A stretch of 64,000 bases of DNA from Pelagimonas sp050633425 (GCF_050633425.1 NZ_JBOEGM010000012.1:248001-312000), one strand, 5' to 3'. Positions 8,896 to 18,294 are shown, counted from the first letter of the stretch. Notes: generated by a model not told the origin, from the letters alone. Numbers and translations: made by a program.

Positions 8896-8940
8896 TGCTC
8901 TCAGGGCTTAGTTTGCCCCAAACCCACTACCGGAGCCACC

Positions 8941-9936
8941 ATGTTACGTCCGCTTGCCATTGTTTGTTCGATTTTTGCCCTAGCCACACCCGCATTTGCG
9001 ACCTGCGGCGGCCAAGACCTTCGACACACCCTAAACGCTCAACAACAACAAGAGTTAGAGACCGCAGTCGCCAACACCCCATACGCCAATGGCAACCATT
9101 GGACCGCGACAAAAGGCGAGAAAAAGATCGTCCTGATCGGAACTATACATATTGGAGACCCCCGCTTGAGAGGCCCAGTTGAGCGTCTGAAACCCATCGT
9201 TCAATCGGCTGGCATGCTCTTGCTAGAAGCCAATGACGAGGACGAAGCCGACCTCAAAAAACGCTTGTCCTCAGACCCATCGATGTTCATGTTGCAAGAC
9301 CAGTCGTTGATCGATCTCATGAGCAACGAAGATTGGCAAAAACTGGCTAAAACCGCAGAAGAACACGACATCCCCCCCTTTATGGCGGCGAAAATGCAGC
9401 CATGGTTCTTGTCACTGAGCCTTGCTGTTCCGCCCTGTATGATGTCGAAGCTAAAACAGAGCGCTGGCGGCTTGGATTCGCAACTGAACGACATCGCCAA
9501 CGAAGCCCAAGTTCCGACGCAATCGCTCGAAAGCACCGACACCCTCTTTCAGATCTTCAAGCAGGAGCCGATGGAGGAACAGATTGATTTTATGATGGCT
9601 GGCTTGATGCCACGTCAGAGTTCCGAAGACGCCCTAGTCACCACCTTTTCGGCCTACTACTCCGAAAATATCGCCGAAGGGTGGCACATCAACCGCATTC
9701 TCACACCGGATCTGGTCGGGATGAGTTCTGAGGAGGCTGATGTCATTTTCGCCGAGCTCAATGTCGAGCTTTTGGAAAACCGCAACAAAGCTTGGATTCC
9801 AGTGATCTTGGACGCCGTGTCAGAATATGACGCCCCTATCGTTGCCGCCTTTGGTGCCGCGCATTTGATGGGCGAGAACGGGGTTTTGAATCTCTTGGCG
9901 CAACAAGGTTTCACCCTAGAGCGCCAAGAATTTTGA
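8941..9936 (+). CDS. TraB/GumN family protein, exported
   Basis: The 331-residue protein begins with a signal peptide (MLRPLAIVCSIFALATPAFA). The family hallmark GTIHIGDPRL follows near residue 75, and AFGAAHLMGENGVL near the C-terminus supplies the second conserved motif. TraB/GumN proteins share a fold with ChaN and the Tiki proteases; some Tiki members are metalloproteases, but bacterial function is poorly known. I use the ATG at 8941 since the longer open frame upstream runs antisense to the DUF2161 gene and lacks protein character before the signal peptide. It converges with the M3 peptidase gene. Confidence 0.85.
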   Translation: MLRPLAIVCSIFALATPAFATCGGQDLRHTLNAQQQQELETAVANTPYANGNHWTATKGEKKIVLIGTIHIGDPRLRGPVERLKPIVQSAGMLLLEANDEDEADLKKRLSSDPSMFMLQDQSLIDLMSNEDWQKLAKTAEEHDIPPFMAAKMQPWFLSLSLAVPPCMMSKLKQSAGGLDSQLNDIANEAQVPTQSLESTDTLFQIFKQEPMEEQIDFMMAGLMPRQSSEDALVTTFSAYYSENIAEGWHINRILTPDLVGMSSEEADVIFAELNVELLENRNKAWIPVILDAVSEYDAPIVAAFGAAHLMGENGVLNLLAQQGFTLERQEF

Positions 9937-9955
9937 TCGAACAGGTTGTTGGCGG

Positions 9956-11965
9956 CTAGGCCGCCAGCCCCCGCCCTTTGAGCAAAGCCTCAACCCCAGG
10001 CATACGCCCACGGAACGCCATATAAAGTGCTTCTGCGTCCTGCGATCCGCCTGCCGACAGGATGAATTTTTCCAGTTTGGCCGCCATATCCGCGTCAAAC
10101 GCATCCCCAACCTCTTCAAAGGCTGCAAAGGCGTCGGCATCCATCACCTCGGACCACATATAGCTGTAATAGCCACTGCTATAGCCATCGCCAGAAAACA
10201 CATGCGCAAAATGGGGCGTCGCATGGCGCATGCTGATGGCGCGCGGCATACCAATGCTTTCCAGAACCTCGGCCTGCTTTTGCATCACATCGGCTGGGGC
10301 TGCGCCTTCATGAAACGCCAGATCAACCAAAGCCGAAGCGACATATTCAACGGTCTGGAAGCCCATATCAAAATTGGCAGCCCCCAATACCTTGTCCAAG
10401 AGGTCTTTGGGCATCGATTCACCGGTTTCGGCGTGGGTCGCGAATTGCTCCAACACTTCAGGTACTTCCAGCCAATGTTCATAAAGCTGGCTCGGCAGTT
10501 CGACAAAGTCACGGGCCACGGATGTCCCCGAAATCATGTCATAGGTGACATTGGATAGCATCTGATGCAGCGCATGGCCAAATTCATGGAACAAGGTGCG
10601 CGCATCGTCATACGACAACAGCGCCGGATCGCCTTTGGCAAAGTTGCAGACATTGACCACAATCGGGATTTGCACATCGGGGAATTTGCGCTGCGAGCGG
10701 ATCGCCGAGCACCACGCCCCAGAGCGTTTTGATCCGCGGGCAAAATAGTCGCCGATGAAGATCGCCACATGTTCGCCGTTTCTGGTCACTTCCCACGCGC
10801 GGGCGTCGGGATGATACAGCGGCACATCGAGCGGCGCGAACTCCAGACCAAACAGACGCGACGCGCAATCAAACGACGCTTCAATCATTCGATCCAATTG
10901 GAAAAACGGTTTGACCTCGGCCTCGTCCAAATCATGTTCCGCAACCCGACGCTTTTCCGCGTAGTAACGCCAATCCCAGGCCTCAAGCGGGCCTTCGATG
11001 CCGTCCGCACGTAGCATTTCTTCGAGGATTTTGGCATCGGTGTCGGCCTGTTGTTTCGCAGGGCCCCACACCGCCATGAGCAAATCACGCACTTTGTCAG
11101 GCGTTCCCGCCATTTCGGTTTCAAGCTTGTAGGCCGAGAAATCTGGATAGCCGAGCAGTTTGGCCCGTTCTTCACGCAGGCTGAGGGTCTCGGTAGCAAT
11201 GCCGCGATTGTCGGTTTCGCCGCCATTGGCCCCGCGGGCCCCCCATGCTTGATAGGCCCGTTCCCGTAATGCGCGTTTGGGCGAAAACTGCAAGAACGGC
11301 ACAATAACCGACCGTGACAGGGTCACAACCGGGCCGAGGCCCCGCTCTTCACCGGCGGCACGCATGGCGCTGATCGCGAAATCGGGCAGGCCTTCCAGAT
11401 CAGCCTCGGACACTTCCATCACCCAATCACGTTCATCCGCCAAGAGGTTTTGCGTGAAGGACGTGCCAAGCACAGCCAGACGATTTTTCACGTCGGTCAT
11501 CCGATCGCCGGCATCACCTTCAAGTGCGGCACCAGCCCGGACAAAATTGCGATGCAATAGCATCAGAACCCGTTGCTGTTCGTCCGACAAGTCCAAACCA
11601 TCACGTGCATCCCATACGGTTTTGATCCGGTCAAACAATGCCTTGTTGGAATAAATCGCCGAACTATGCGCTGACAGTTTTGGCGAAAACTCCCGCATAA
11701 GAGCTTCGCGATCTTCGTTGCTATCGGCCCCCGAAATGTTGAAAAATACCGAGGCCACCTTGTCGAGAGCAGAGCCAGTCCGCATCAGCCCCTCGATTGT
11801 ATTGGCAAATGACGGCGCGTCGGGATTATCGACGATTTGTTGCACCTCGGCCAAGTCTTGCTCCATGGCAGCATCAAAAGCCGGGGCAAAATCCGCATCT
11901 GAAATGTCATTGAACGGTGGTAGGCCAAACGGGGTGTCCCAGTTTTGCAGCAGCGGATTGGTCAT
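9956..11965 (-). CDS. prlC: M3 family oligopeptidase (oligopeptidase A-like)
   Basis: This 669-residue cytoplasmic zinc peptidase degrades short peptides, including signal peptides and proteolysis products. The zinc motif LFHEFGHALHQ (HExxH) is intact. The N-terminus NPLLQNWDTPFGLPPF is typical of oligopeptidase A/dipeptidyl carboxypeptidase. I start at ATG 11965, which has GGAG eight bases upstream, instead of the 14-codon longer frame. It stands alone, convergent with the TraB-like gene. The exact subtype (PrlC or Dcp) is not certain. Confidence 0.92.
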   Translation of the reverse strand: MTNPLLQNWDTPFGLPPFNDISDADFAPAFDAAMEQDLAEVQQIVDNPDAPSFANTIEGLMRTGSALDKVASVFFNISGADSNEDREALMREFSPKLSAHSSAIYSNKALFDRIKTVWDARDGLDLSDEQQRVLMLLHRNFVRAGAALEGDAGDRMTDVKNRLAVLGTSFTQNLLADERDWVMEVSEADLEGLPDFAISAMRAAGEERGLGPVVTLSRSVIVPFLQFSPKRALRERAYQAWGARGANGGETDNRGIATETLSLREERAKLLGYPDFSAYKLETEMAGTPDKVRDLLMAVWGPAKQQADTDAKILEEMLRADGIEGPLEAWDWRYYAEKRRVAEHDLDEAEVKPFFQLDRMIEASFDCASRLFGLEFAPLDVPLYHPDARAWEVTRNGEHVAIFIGDYFARGSKRSGAWCSAIRSQRKFPDVQIPIVVNVCNFAKGDPALLSYDDARTLFHEFGHALHQMLSNVTYDMISGTSVARDFVELPSQLYEHWLEVPEVLEQFATHAETGESMPKDLLDKVLGAANFDMGFQTVEYVASALVDLAFHEGAAPADVMQKQAEVLESIGMPRAISMRHATPHFAHVFSGDGYSSGYYSYMWSEVMDADAFAAFEEVGDAFDADMAAKLEKFILSAGGSQDAEALYMAFRGRMPGVEALLKGRGLAA

Positions 11966-12034
11966 GAGCGCATCTCCATCTCTTTGGTGGGAATCTAGGC
12001 GGTGCAACCAGTGGCTGCAATGGCTAGCGGCGTT

Positions 12035-12790
12035 TCAAAGCTGCAAATGCAAGTGATCGTCATGTCGCGCCGCCCGGCAGCCTTGGAAACGCATTTTGGA
12101 ATGCGCCACCCCCAACCGTCTGGCCAAGTCGGGCTCAAGGAACAGCTTGCTCACGCGCGGATCAGACAACACGGCCTCAACCATGGTTTTGGTCCGCTCC
12201 GGTTCCAGGTCCCGGTCCGGCCACAACCCCTGCAACCACGGCAAAGACCAGCGCATCGTTGGCCAAACCTCGGGGCATTGCTCCTGCCCAAACTGTTCAA
12301 ACGCCCAATACCCTATGGCAGATCTGGTTTTACCCACGGCGTATGCCCCGGCTTCATCGACGTAATAAAACGCCAGATCAAGCTTGTTGCCATCATCATG
12401 AGACACATGCGGCAAAAGCGGAAACCCATCCCAAAATGGTAAATTTCCGTCCAAATACAGCGTCACTGTTCCCGGGTGATTTTGGGCGACACTGTCCGCA
12501 ACCTTTTGCGCGACCTGAGCCATCTGCGGCGAGACATAATTACGCATCGTTGCGCAGTAGAAAACTGACTGCGCCCGAAGGTTCGCATCAAAACAAGGCA
12601 AAGCCACGCGGCCAAATTGTGGAGCAAAAACGAGCGCTGCAGTAAAGAGCCCACAATAGGCCAAAACAAACGCCAATAGCCGCCTTTTGAAACCCAGTGC
12701 GATAAGCCACGCCACCCCACCAAGCTGGGTCAGCGCGGTTAGTAACATCACCCAAATCACATGGGAAACGAGGATTACCCCCCGCAACAC
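12035..12790 (-). CDS. Membrane protein with LAS-type metallopeptidase motifs
   Basis: I do not recognise a named family, but visible features are informative. Two hydrophobic segments (ILVSHVIWVMLLTALTQLGG and LLAFVLAYCGLFTAALVFA) form an N-terminal membrane anchor. The soluble remainder contains SHDDGNKLDLAF, which fits HxxxxxxD, and a C-terminal DDHLHLQL, which fits HxH; together these are the zinc ligands of LAS-type peptidases such as MepA and VanX. A murein endopeptidase-like function is an inference. The start is unclear: the frame opens at 12838 inside moeB; I give GTG at 12790. It overlaps the end of moeB, so the two are probably co-translated. Confidence 0.6.
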   Translation of the reverse strand: MLRGVILVSHVIWVMLLTALTQLGGVAWLIALGFKRRLLAFVLAYCGLFTAALVFAPQFGRVALPCFDANLRAQSVFYCATMRNYVSPQMAQVAQKVADSVAQNHPGTVTLYLDGNLPFWDGFPLLPHVSHDDGNKLDLAFYYVDEAGAYAVGKTRSAIGYWAFEQFGQEQCPEVWPTMRWSLPWLQGLWPDRDLEPERTKTMVEAVLSDPRVSKLFLEPDLARRLGVAHSKMRFQGCRAARHDDHLHLQL

Positions 12791-13818
12791 GGGCAGTCTT
12801 GTCGCTTTTTCAGAGTAATCTTGCGCGTCTCGCCCCAAAGCGCGTCATAGATCAACATCTCGCCGCGCAACACCGCCCCAGCGCCGGAAATCAGTTTTAC
12901 CGCCTCAACCGCCATCATAGACCCGACAACCCCGGGCAACGGCCCCAAAACCCCGGCTTCGGCACAGCTTGGGGCCAGTTCAGGAGCGGGCGCACTTGCG
13001 AAAATACATTTGTAGCACGGGCCATCGGTGGCCGGGTCAAAGACGCTCACCTGGCCTTCCCATTGGCTAAGCGCGCCTGAAATCAAAGGCTTGCCCTGTG
13101 ACACAGCAACTTTATTCACAAGATAACGGGTGTCGAAATTATCCGTTCCATCAAGAACCAGATCGTAGTCGGCCATCAATTCTTCGGCCATTTCTGCGCT
13201 CAGACGACGCTGATATGGACGGACCTGTAGGTAGGGATTGATGGCCTTCATCCGTTTCTCGGCGGAAAACACCTTGGGTATATCTATGGCGTCGTCACTG
13301 TGGATCACCTGCCGCTGCAAATTCCCTGCATCGACAACATCGTCGTCAATGACCCCAATTGTACCAACCCCAGCCGCTGCGAGGTACAGCAAGACAGGCG
13401 AGCCAAGCCCCCCTGCACCGATCACCAACACTTTGGCTTCTTTCAGCTTTTTCTGCCCCGGCCCACCAAGCTCACGCAGCACGATATGACGGGCATAGCG
13501 CTGCAGCTCCCCCTGTTCAAAAAGGCTTGGCTCTTTGGTCATCGCGATCTCCTCGGCCTTGACGGCGGCTTTGGCCCGCAATTTAGACAATCCGATGCGA
13601 TAGACCCAGACCAAGGCGGAAAGCCCCAACAGGATTAGCCAAAAAGCCGCAGTTTCCCCGGTGGCCATGCGCAGCGGATGCCCATCCGGCAAGACAAGAT
13701 GCGAGAAGACGACCGCACCAAAAAGGAGGGCTAACAGTATCAATCGCAGCGATTTGGGCGCCTTGGTCAGATGCCCGACACCCCAGATCATTGCGGCCAA
13801 GGCCAAAACCAGGATCAC
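12775..13818 (-). CDS. moeB: MoeB/ThiF-type adenylyltransferase with N-terminal membrane segments
   Basis: The 347-residue protein adenylates the C-terminus of a small sulfur carrier such as MoaD or ThiS. After two or three hydrophobic segments in the first 75 residues comes a complete E1-like domain: YARHIVLRELGGPGQ, nucleotide motif VLVIGAGGLGSPVLLYLAA, DLVLDGTDNFDTRYLVN, and the zinc ligands CYKC and CPCC. The membrane anchor is not part of the classical enzyme. It starts at GTG immediately after the dut stop codon. Whether it serves molybdopterin or thiamine synthesis is undecided. Confidence 0.88.
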   Translation of the reverse strand: MILVLALAAMIWGVGHLTKAPKSLRLILLALLFGAVVFSHLVLPDGHPLRMATGETAAFWLILLGLSALVWVYRIGLSKLRAKAAVKAEEIAMTKEPSLFEQGELQRYARHIVLRELGGPGQKKLKEAKVLVIGAGGLGSPVLLYLAAAGVGTIGVIDDDVVDAGNLQRQVIHSDDAIDIPKVFSAEKRMKAINPYLQVRPYQRRLSAEMAEELMADYDLVLDGTDNFDTRYLVNKVAVSQGKPLISGALSQWEGQVSVFDPATDGPCYKCIFASAPAPELAPSCAEAGVLGPLPGVVGSMMAVEAVKLISGAGAVLRGEMLIYDALWGETRKITLKKRQDCPCCGG

Positions 13819-14274
13819 TTAACGCCTCCCGGTCGAGCCAAACCCACCCGCGCCGCGTTGGGTTTCATCAAGCGTTTCGACCAGCTCAAACTTCGCTAAA
13901 ACCACAGGCGCGACAATCATTTGAGCGATCCGGTCGCCATGGGCAATTTCAAAACGGTCTTGTCCGGCATTCATTACAATCACCCCCAGCGGGCCACGGT
14001 AATCACTGTCAATTGTTCCCGGACTATTGGGCAGTGTTATGCCGTGTTTTAGCGCCAGACCGCTGCGCGGTCGCAGTTGCACCTCATACCCGGACGGAAT
14101 AGCGAGCCGCAGCCCCGTTGCGACCAAAGCCCGCGCGCCCGGTTGCAAAACCACGGTGCCACGGTCCGTGAAATTCGCGCGCAAATCAGCCCCCGCAGCC
14201 CCGGTCGAGGCATAGCTTGGGAGACCTAATGATTGATCCGCCCCGTCATCCCATGTCAGCTGAATAGCGACCAT
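13819..14274 (-). CDS. dut: Deoxyuridine 5'-triphosphate nucleotidohydrolase
   Basis: The 151-residue trimeric dUTPase hydrolyses dUTP to dUMP and keeps uracil out of DNA. All five motifs are seen: STGAAGADLRA, PRSGLALKHG, GTIDSDYRGPLGV, RIAQMIVAP, and the C-terminal RGAGGFGSTGR. It lies 33 bases downstream of coaBC and abuts moeB. The coaBC-dut pairing is widespread in proteobacteria and supports an operon. Confidence 0.98.
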   Translation of the reverse strand: MVAIQLTWDDGADQSLGLPSYASTGAAGADLRANFTDRGTVVLQPGARALVATGLRLAIPSGYEVQLRPRSGLALKHGITLPNSPGTIDSDYRGPLGVIVMNAGQDRFEIAHGDRIAQMIVAPVVLAKFELVETLDETQRGAGGFGSTGRR

Positions 14275-14307
14275 GCTTGCCCTCTCCTTTTGGCGATTAC
14301 CCAGATG

Positions 14308-15507
14308 TTAGCCCTGGGCCAAAACAGCCGCGATCCGATCGGCAAGTGCCCGAGCAACCTCATCTTTCCCCATACGCGGCCAGTCTTCTGAGCCCTCTTT
14401 GGAAATCAGAACAACCGCGTTTTCAGACCCACCCATAATGCCGGTTTCTGGCGACACATCATTGGCGACAATCCAGTCACAGCCCTTGCGCTGACGTTTG
14501 GACGTTGCATTGGCCACCACATCATCGGTTTCGGCCGCAAATCCAACAACCAATCCCGGGCGGCCCTCTGTCATTTGTGAGATTTCTGCCAATATGTCAG
14601 GGTTCTCGGCGAATTCCAAAACCGGCAATCCACCTTTCGTTTTCTTGATTTTACTGTTGGACGCGCTGGCAACCCGCCAATCGGCCACTGCGGCGGCAAA
14701 CACACCCGCATCTACCGGCAACGCCGCCAGAGCCGCTTCGCGCATTTCACGCGCCGTCTCAACTTCAACAATCTGAACCCCCGTCGGGCGCGGGGCCTCT
14801 GCCGGACCGGTGACAAAGATCACCTCGGCCCCCAATGCACGCAATGCATTGGCAATGGCAGTGCCTTGCGATCCTGATGAGCGGTTGGCGATATAACGCA
14901 CAGGATCAATCGGTTCGTGGGTGGGGCCTGACGTGACCAAAACTTTGCGCCCCTTGAGAGGCCCGTCGGCAAAAACCGCTTGAATCGCTGCGACAATTTC
15001 CAATGGCTCAGACATGCGCCCCGGTCCGTATTCGCCACAGGCCATGTCGCCCTCATTTGGGCCGACCACTGTCACGCCGTCCGCCAGAAGCGTTGCCAAA
15101 TTGCGTTGCGTCGCGGGATGATCCCACATTCGGACATTCATCGCAGGGGCGATCATCACGGGGGTGTCGGTCGCCATGAGCAAGGTTGTCGCCAAATCAC
15201 TGGCCAAACCGCCCGCCATTTTCCCCATCAAATCCGCCGTAGCCGGGGCAACAAGCACCAAATCTGCAACACGGCTTAGTTGGATATGCCCCATTTCCGC
15301 TTCTTTGGTGAGATCAAAAAGGTCGCGATGCACCTCTTCGCCCGCCAGTGCCGACACCGACAAGGGGGTTACAAATTGCTCAGCGGCCCGGGTCATCACA
15401 GGGGTCACTGATGCGCCGCGCTCTCGCAATCGGCGGATCAGGTCGAGACATTTATAGGCGGCAATGCCGCCCCCGATAACCAAAAGAATTCGTTTGCCTG
15501 TCAGCAT
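14308..15507 (-). CDS. coaBC: Bifunctional phosphopantothenoylcysteine synthetase/decarboxylase
   Basis: The 399-residue flavoprotein performs two steps of coenzyme A synthesis: ligation of cysteine to 4'-phosphopantothenate with CTP, then decarboxylation. The N-terminal CoaC half has GGGIAAYKCLDLIRRL and the substrate motif PAMNVRMWDHPA. The CoaB half begins near residue 190 with VLVTSGPTHEPIDPVRYI and contains NRSSGSQG, KIKKTKGG and the NDVS segment. It starts at ATG and heads the coaBC-dut-moeB group. Confidence 0.97.
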   Translation of the reverse strand: MLTGKRILLVIGGGIAAYKCLDLIRRLRERGASVTPVMTRAAEQFVTPLSVSALAGEEVHRDLFDLTKEAEMGHIQLSRVADLVLVAPATADLMGKMAGGLASDLATTLLMATDTPVMIAPAMNVRMWDHPATQRNLATLLADGVTVVGPNEGDMACGEYGPGRMSEPLEIVAAIQAVFADGPLKGRKVLVTSGPTHEPIDPVRYIANRSSGSQGTAIANALRALGAEVIFVTGPAEAPRPTGVQIVEVETAREMREAALAALPVDAGVFAAAVADWRVASASNSKIKKTKGGLPVLEFAENPDILAEISQMTEGRPGLVVGFAAETDDVVANATSKRQRKGCDWIVANDVSPETGIMGGSENAVVLISKEGSEDWPRMGKDEVARALADRIAAVLAQG

Positions 15508-15572
15508 GGCCCCACCTGCCCGTCATTTGCCCAAGTGTTACGCCCGCTGCGCCCAAGTTTCAACGCGCGCAC

Positions 15573-16343
15573 CTATTTAAAGGCCGCGCAAGGATCCTCG
15601 CGATCGACCGCGGGGCTAAATGTGATCTCATCGAAAACGCCACTTGGGTCGCCAGCGCCGTCTTCACCTTGCCCCAAGGCATAAATGTCCAAATCCGGGG
15701 TTAGGGCTGCTAGAATTGCCGGTGCCCCCCAGTCTTTGCGCGCATGACCGTTGCCAGTGATGACGACGATCGGACCACCCGTTTGCGAGATGGCCTGTGT
15801 CGCAGCACGTGCCAAAGCCGCGTCGCGCAACCGCTGCATGTCGACCATCATCGGCAGCATATTTTCAGGCAGTGCGTCGCAATGGGCTGACATTTGCATT
15901 GCTTCGCGCATGGCTTGTTGGCCCTCAGGCAATGCTTGATCTAATCCATAAACCGGCGCATCCGCGCCAAAAACGGCCTCAACCGGTTCTGACATAATGC
16001 GACGCGCATCTTCACGCGGGACGGCCCCACCAAAAATCATCGCCTCTTGGGCCGCCGCAAAAATGGGATAATACATCGCAAAATCGGGCCACCCCGAATT
16101 GCCCCAATCCAAGGCGCTTTCCAGCGCGGCTTGATCCCCCATCAACTCTGGGGTGACAATTGAAGCTTGGGCCGGGGTCAGCATTTCAAACACCAAAGCC
16201 TTGGGGACCGCGGCCTTTACACGCTCTGCTTGTTCTGCATGGTGACCGGGATTATCATGGGTTTCCCCCAAAAAGAGAACGTCCTGCGCCAACAAAGACG
16301 CAGGGTTCATCATAAGCGCAACAGCAATCAAAACTTGTTTCAT
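15573..16343 (-). CDS. ChaN family protein (putative haem-binding, exported)
   Basis: This 256-residue protein starts with a signal peptide (MKQVLIAVALMMNPASLLAQ) and then the ChaN hallmark DVLFLGETHDNPGHH. A second conserved segment, IVVITGNGHARKDWGAP, lies toward the C-terminus. ChaN of Campylobacter binds haem and is tied to iron uptake; here that is only inferred. There is no lipobox Cys at the cleavage site, so it is probably periplasmic and not a lipoprotein. Its ATG overlaps the rpoH stop (ATGA), so translation is coupled to the sigma factor gene, an uncommon pairing. Confidence 0.82.
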   Translation of the reverse strand: MKQVLIAVALMMNPASLLAQDVLFLGETHDNPGHHAEQAERVKAAVPKALVFEMLTPAQASIVTPELMGDQAALESALDWGNSGWPDFAMYYPIFAAAQEAMIFGGAVPREDARRIMSEPVEAVFGADAPVYGLDQALPEGQQAMREAMQMSAHCDALPENMLPMMVDMQRLRDAALARAATQAISQTGGPIVVITGNGHARKDWGAPAILAALTPDLDIYALGQGEDGAGDPSGVFDEITFSPAVDREDPCAAFK

Positions 16344-17218
16344 AACAAGAATTGATGCACCTCGTCGGCGTTTTCTTCAAGGCTTTTGCGCATCTTACCC
16401 ATGGCAGCGGCTTCGACCTGACGAATACGTTCTTTGGACAGCCCCAGCTCTTCACCAAGACTTTCAAGCGTGCGGGGCACATCCTGCAGCTTACGTTCGC
16501 GCAAGATATAGCGTTCACGCTCACTCAGCCGATCCATGGCCCCAATGATCCAATCGCGCATCTGTTCGGTGTCATGACGGTCGGCCACAATTTCGGCAGC
16601 CTGCGCCCCTTCATCCGCCAATGCATCAATCCATTCACGCCCCTCATCCTCAGTCGATTGGGTCGCGTTCAATGAGAAATCAGAGCCGGACAGCCGCCCT
16701 TCCATCATCTCGACATCGCGCAGAGGTACGCCAATTTCCGACGCGATTTTGTGGCGCAGTTGGTGCCCATCAAGTGGCTCACCGCTTGCAGTCGCTTCCC
16801 GTTCGATTTGAGCCTGAACACGTTTCATATTGAAAAACAAAGACTTTTGCGAACTGGTTGATCCGGTTCGCACCATCGACCAATTGCGCATCACGTAATC
16901 TTGGATCGATGCTTTGATCCACCAAATCGCGTAAGTTGAGAACCGAACCCCTCGATCTGGGTCGAATTTATCGGCCGCCTTCATAAGACCCAACCCAGCC
17001 TCCTGGATCAAATCATTCATCGGCGCACCATAGCGCCGAAACTTCGACGCTTGAGAAATTGCCAGACGCATATAGGCGTTTATCAACCGATGAAGCGCCT
17101 GTTCATCCCGGTTGTCACGCCAAGCGCGAGCTAGTTTTTGTTCCGTTTCAGCATCCAGCAACTCAGCCTTCATCGCTTTGCGAGGCAGTTGCCGGTCGTT
17201 CAATCCATCCAGTGCCAT
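16340..17218 (-). CDS. rpoH: RNA polymerase sigma-32 family factor (RpoH)
   Basis: The 292-residue protein directs RNA polymerase to heat- and oxidative-stress promoters. Region 2 is clear (LINAYMRLAISQASKF, DLIQEAGLGLMKAADKFDP, and FSTYAIWWIKASIQDYVM), as is the RpoH box region QKSLFFNMKR. Region 4.2 has LESLGEELGLSKERIRQVE. I start at ATG 17218 because AGGGGG stands just upstream; a longer frame to 17293 lacks a site. Roseobacters usually carry two rpoH paralogues and I cannot tell which this is with certainty. It is followed by chaN in the same unit. Confidence 0.93.
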   Translation of the reverse strand: MALDGLNDRQLPRKAMKAELLDAETEQKLARAWRDNRDEQALHRLINAYMRLAISQASKFRRYGAPMNDLIQEAGLGLMKAADKFDPDRGVRFSTYAIWWIKASIQDYVMRNWSMVRTGSTSSQKSLFFNMKRVQAQIEREATASGEPLDGHQLRHKIASEIGVPLRDVEMMEGRLSGSDFSLNATQSTEDEGREWIDALADEGAQAAEIVADRHDTEQMRDWIIGAMDRLSERERYILRERKLQDVPRTLESLGEELGLSKERIRQVEAAAMGKMRKSLEENADEVHQFLL

Positions 17219-17427
17219 CGTAAACCCCCTAACGTTACGCGGTACATGTGCAATACGGTCTTGGGTGCCGTTTGGATTAGATGTGGGGCACATTTACCTT
17301 TGGACAACCCCGGAATGACGCAGCTGTGATCAATATTTCTGATTGCGGTCGGCACAATTCGGAATTTCTCTTTTGTTACGATTTGAGCAAACATCAAAAA
17401 AACCACCGGAATGTAGCAGGAGTTTAC

Positions 17428-18294
17428 ATGGCACATACTTTGATTATTGGCGATTACACCTATTCCAGCTGGTCTTTGCGCGGATGGTTGATGCTGCACC
17501 GTTTTGGCATTCCATTTCAACCAAAGCTTGTAGAATTCAACGTCGACAGTGTCGCAAATCAGCTTGCGCAACATGCCCCGGCCCGCACGGTTCCCACTTT
17601 GATCACCGATAGCGGTGATGTGGTTTGGGACAGCCTTGCCATTGCCGAAGAGTTGGCGACGCGTCACCCCGAGGCTGGAATTTGGCCCAAGGATGCAAGC
17701 CTGCGGTGTCTTGCCCGGAATTTAGCCGCCGAAATGCACTCAGGCTATTTTAGTCTGCGTGATGACTGCCCTATGAATCTTTCGGTGGCTTATGAAGGAT
17801 TTACGCCATCGGAGGCTACGCAAACGGATCTGGCACGCATTGATCAGGTCTGGACACACGCGTTGGAGCGGTCAGGCGGCCCTTGGCTGTGCGGTGAATA
17901 TTCAGCAGCGGATGCTTTCTTTGCACCGGTTGCGGCCCGGATCGCAGGCTATGGTCTTGATGTGAGCCCGGCATCCCAAACCTATGTCGCGGGTCACCTT
18001 GCCGATCCGGCGTTTCGCCGCTGGCGCGCCTTGGGCGAGGCCCGAGCCGTGGCGCTCCCTTGGTATGCGCGCGATTTTGATACCGTAGCGTGGCCAGGCC
18101 CAAAACCTTTGCCATCAGCAATTGTTGAAACTGGAAGCGCAGAAAATGCCTCCTGTCCCTATTCCGGCAAACCAGCGACGTTTCTGTTTGAAGTCAACGG
18201 GCGGACTTTTGGCGTATGCAACGCGACCTGCCGCGCCAAAACCGTCGCAGACCCCGAGGCCTGGCCAGAATTCATGGCCTTGCTGGGATCATGA
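17428..18294 (+). CDS. Glutathione S-transferase with C-terminal Cys-rich tail
   Basis: The 288-residue protein has an N-terminal thioredoxin-like GST domain (IIGDYTYSSWSLRGWLML, ARTVPTLI near residue 52, WDSLAIAEELA) and an alpha-helical C-terminal domain (WLCGEYSAADAFFAPV). After residue 240 comes an extra tail with CPYSGKPA (Cys243) and FGVCNATCRAKT (Cys264, Cys268), resembling a small metal-binding or TRASH-like knuckle. The ATG at 17428 is preceded by GCAGGAG. It is divergent from rpoH with a 209-bp spacer. The substrate is unknown; detoxification is the family role. Confidence 0.88.
   Translation: MAHTLIIGDYTYSSWSLRGWLMLHRFGIPFQPKLVEFNVDSVANQLAQHAPARTVPTLITDSGDVVWDSLAIAEELATRHPEAGIWPKDASLRCLARNLAAEMHSGYFSLRDDCPMNLSVAYEGFTPSEATQTDLARIDQVWTHALERSGGPWLCGEYSAADAFFAPVAARIAGYGLDVSPASQTYVAGHLADPAFRRWRALGEARAVALPWYARDFDTVAWPGPKPLPSAIVETGSAENASCPYSGKPATFLFEVNGRTFGVCNATCRAKTVADPEAWPEFMALLGS

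Noticed and set aside
8407..8940. A long N-terminal extension of the TraB-like gene
   Set aside because: It is antisense to DUF2161 and places the signal peptide in the interior; the ATG at 8941 gives a proper N-terminus.
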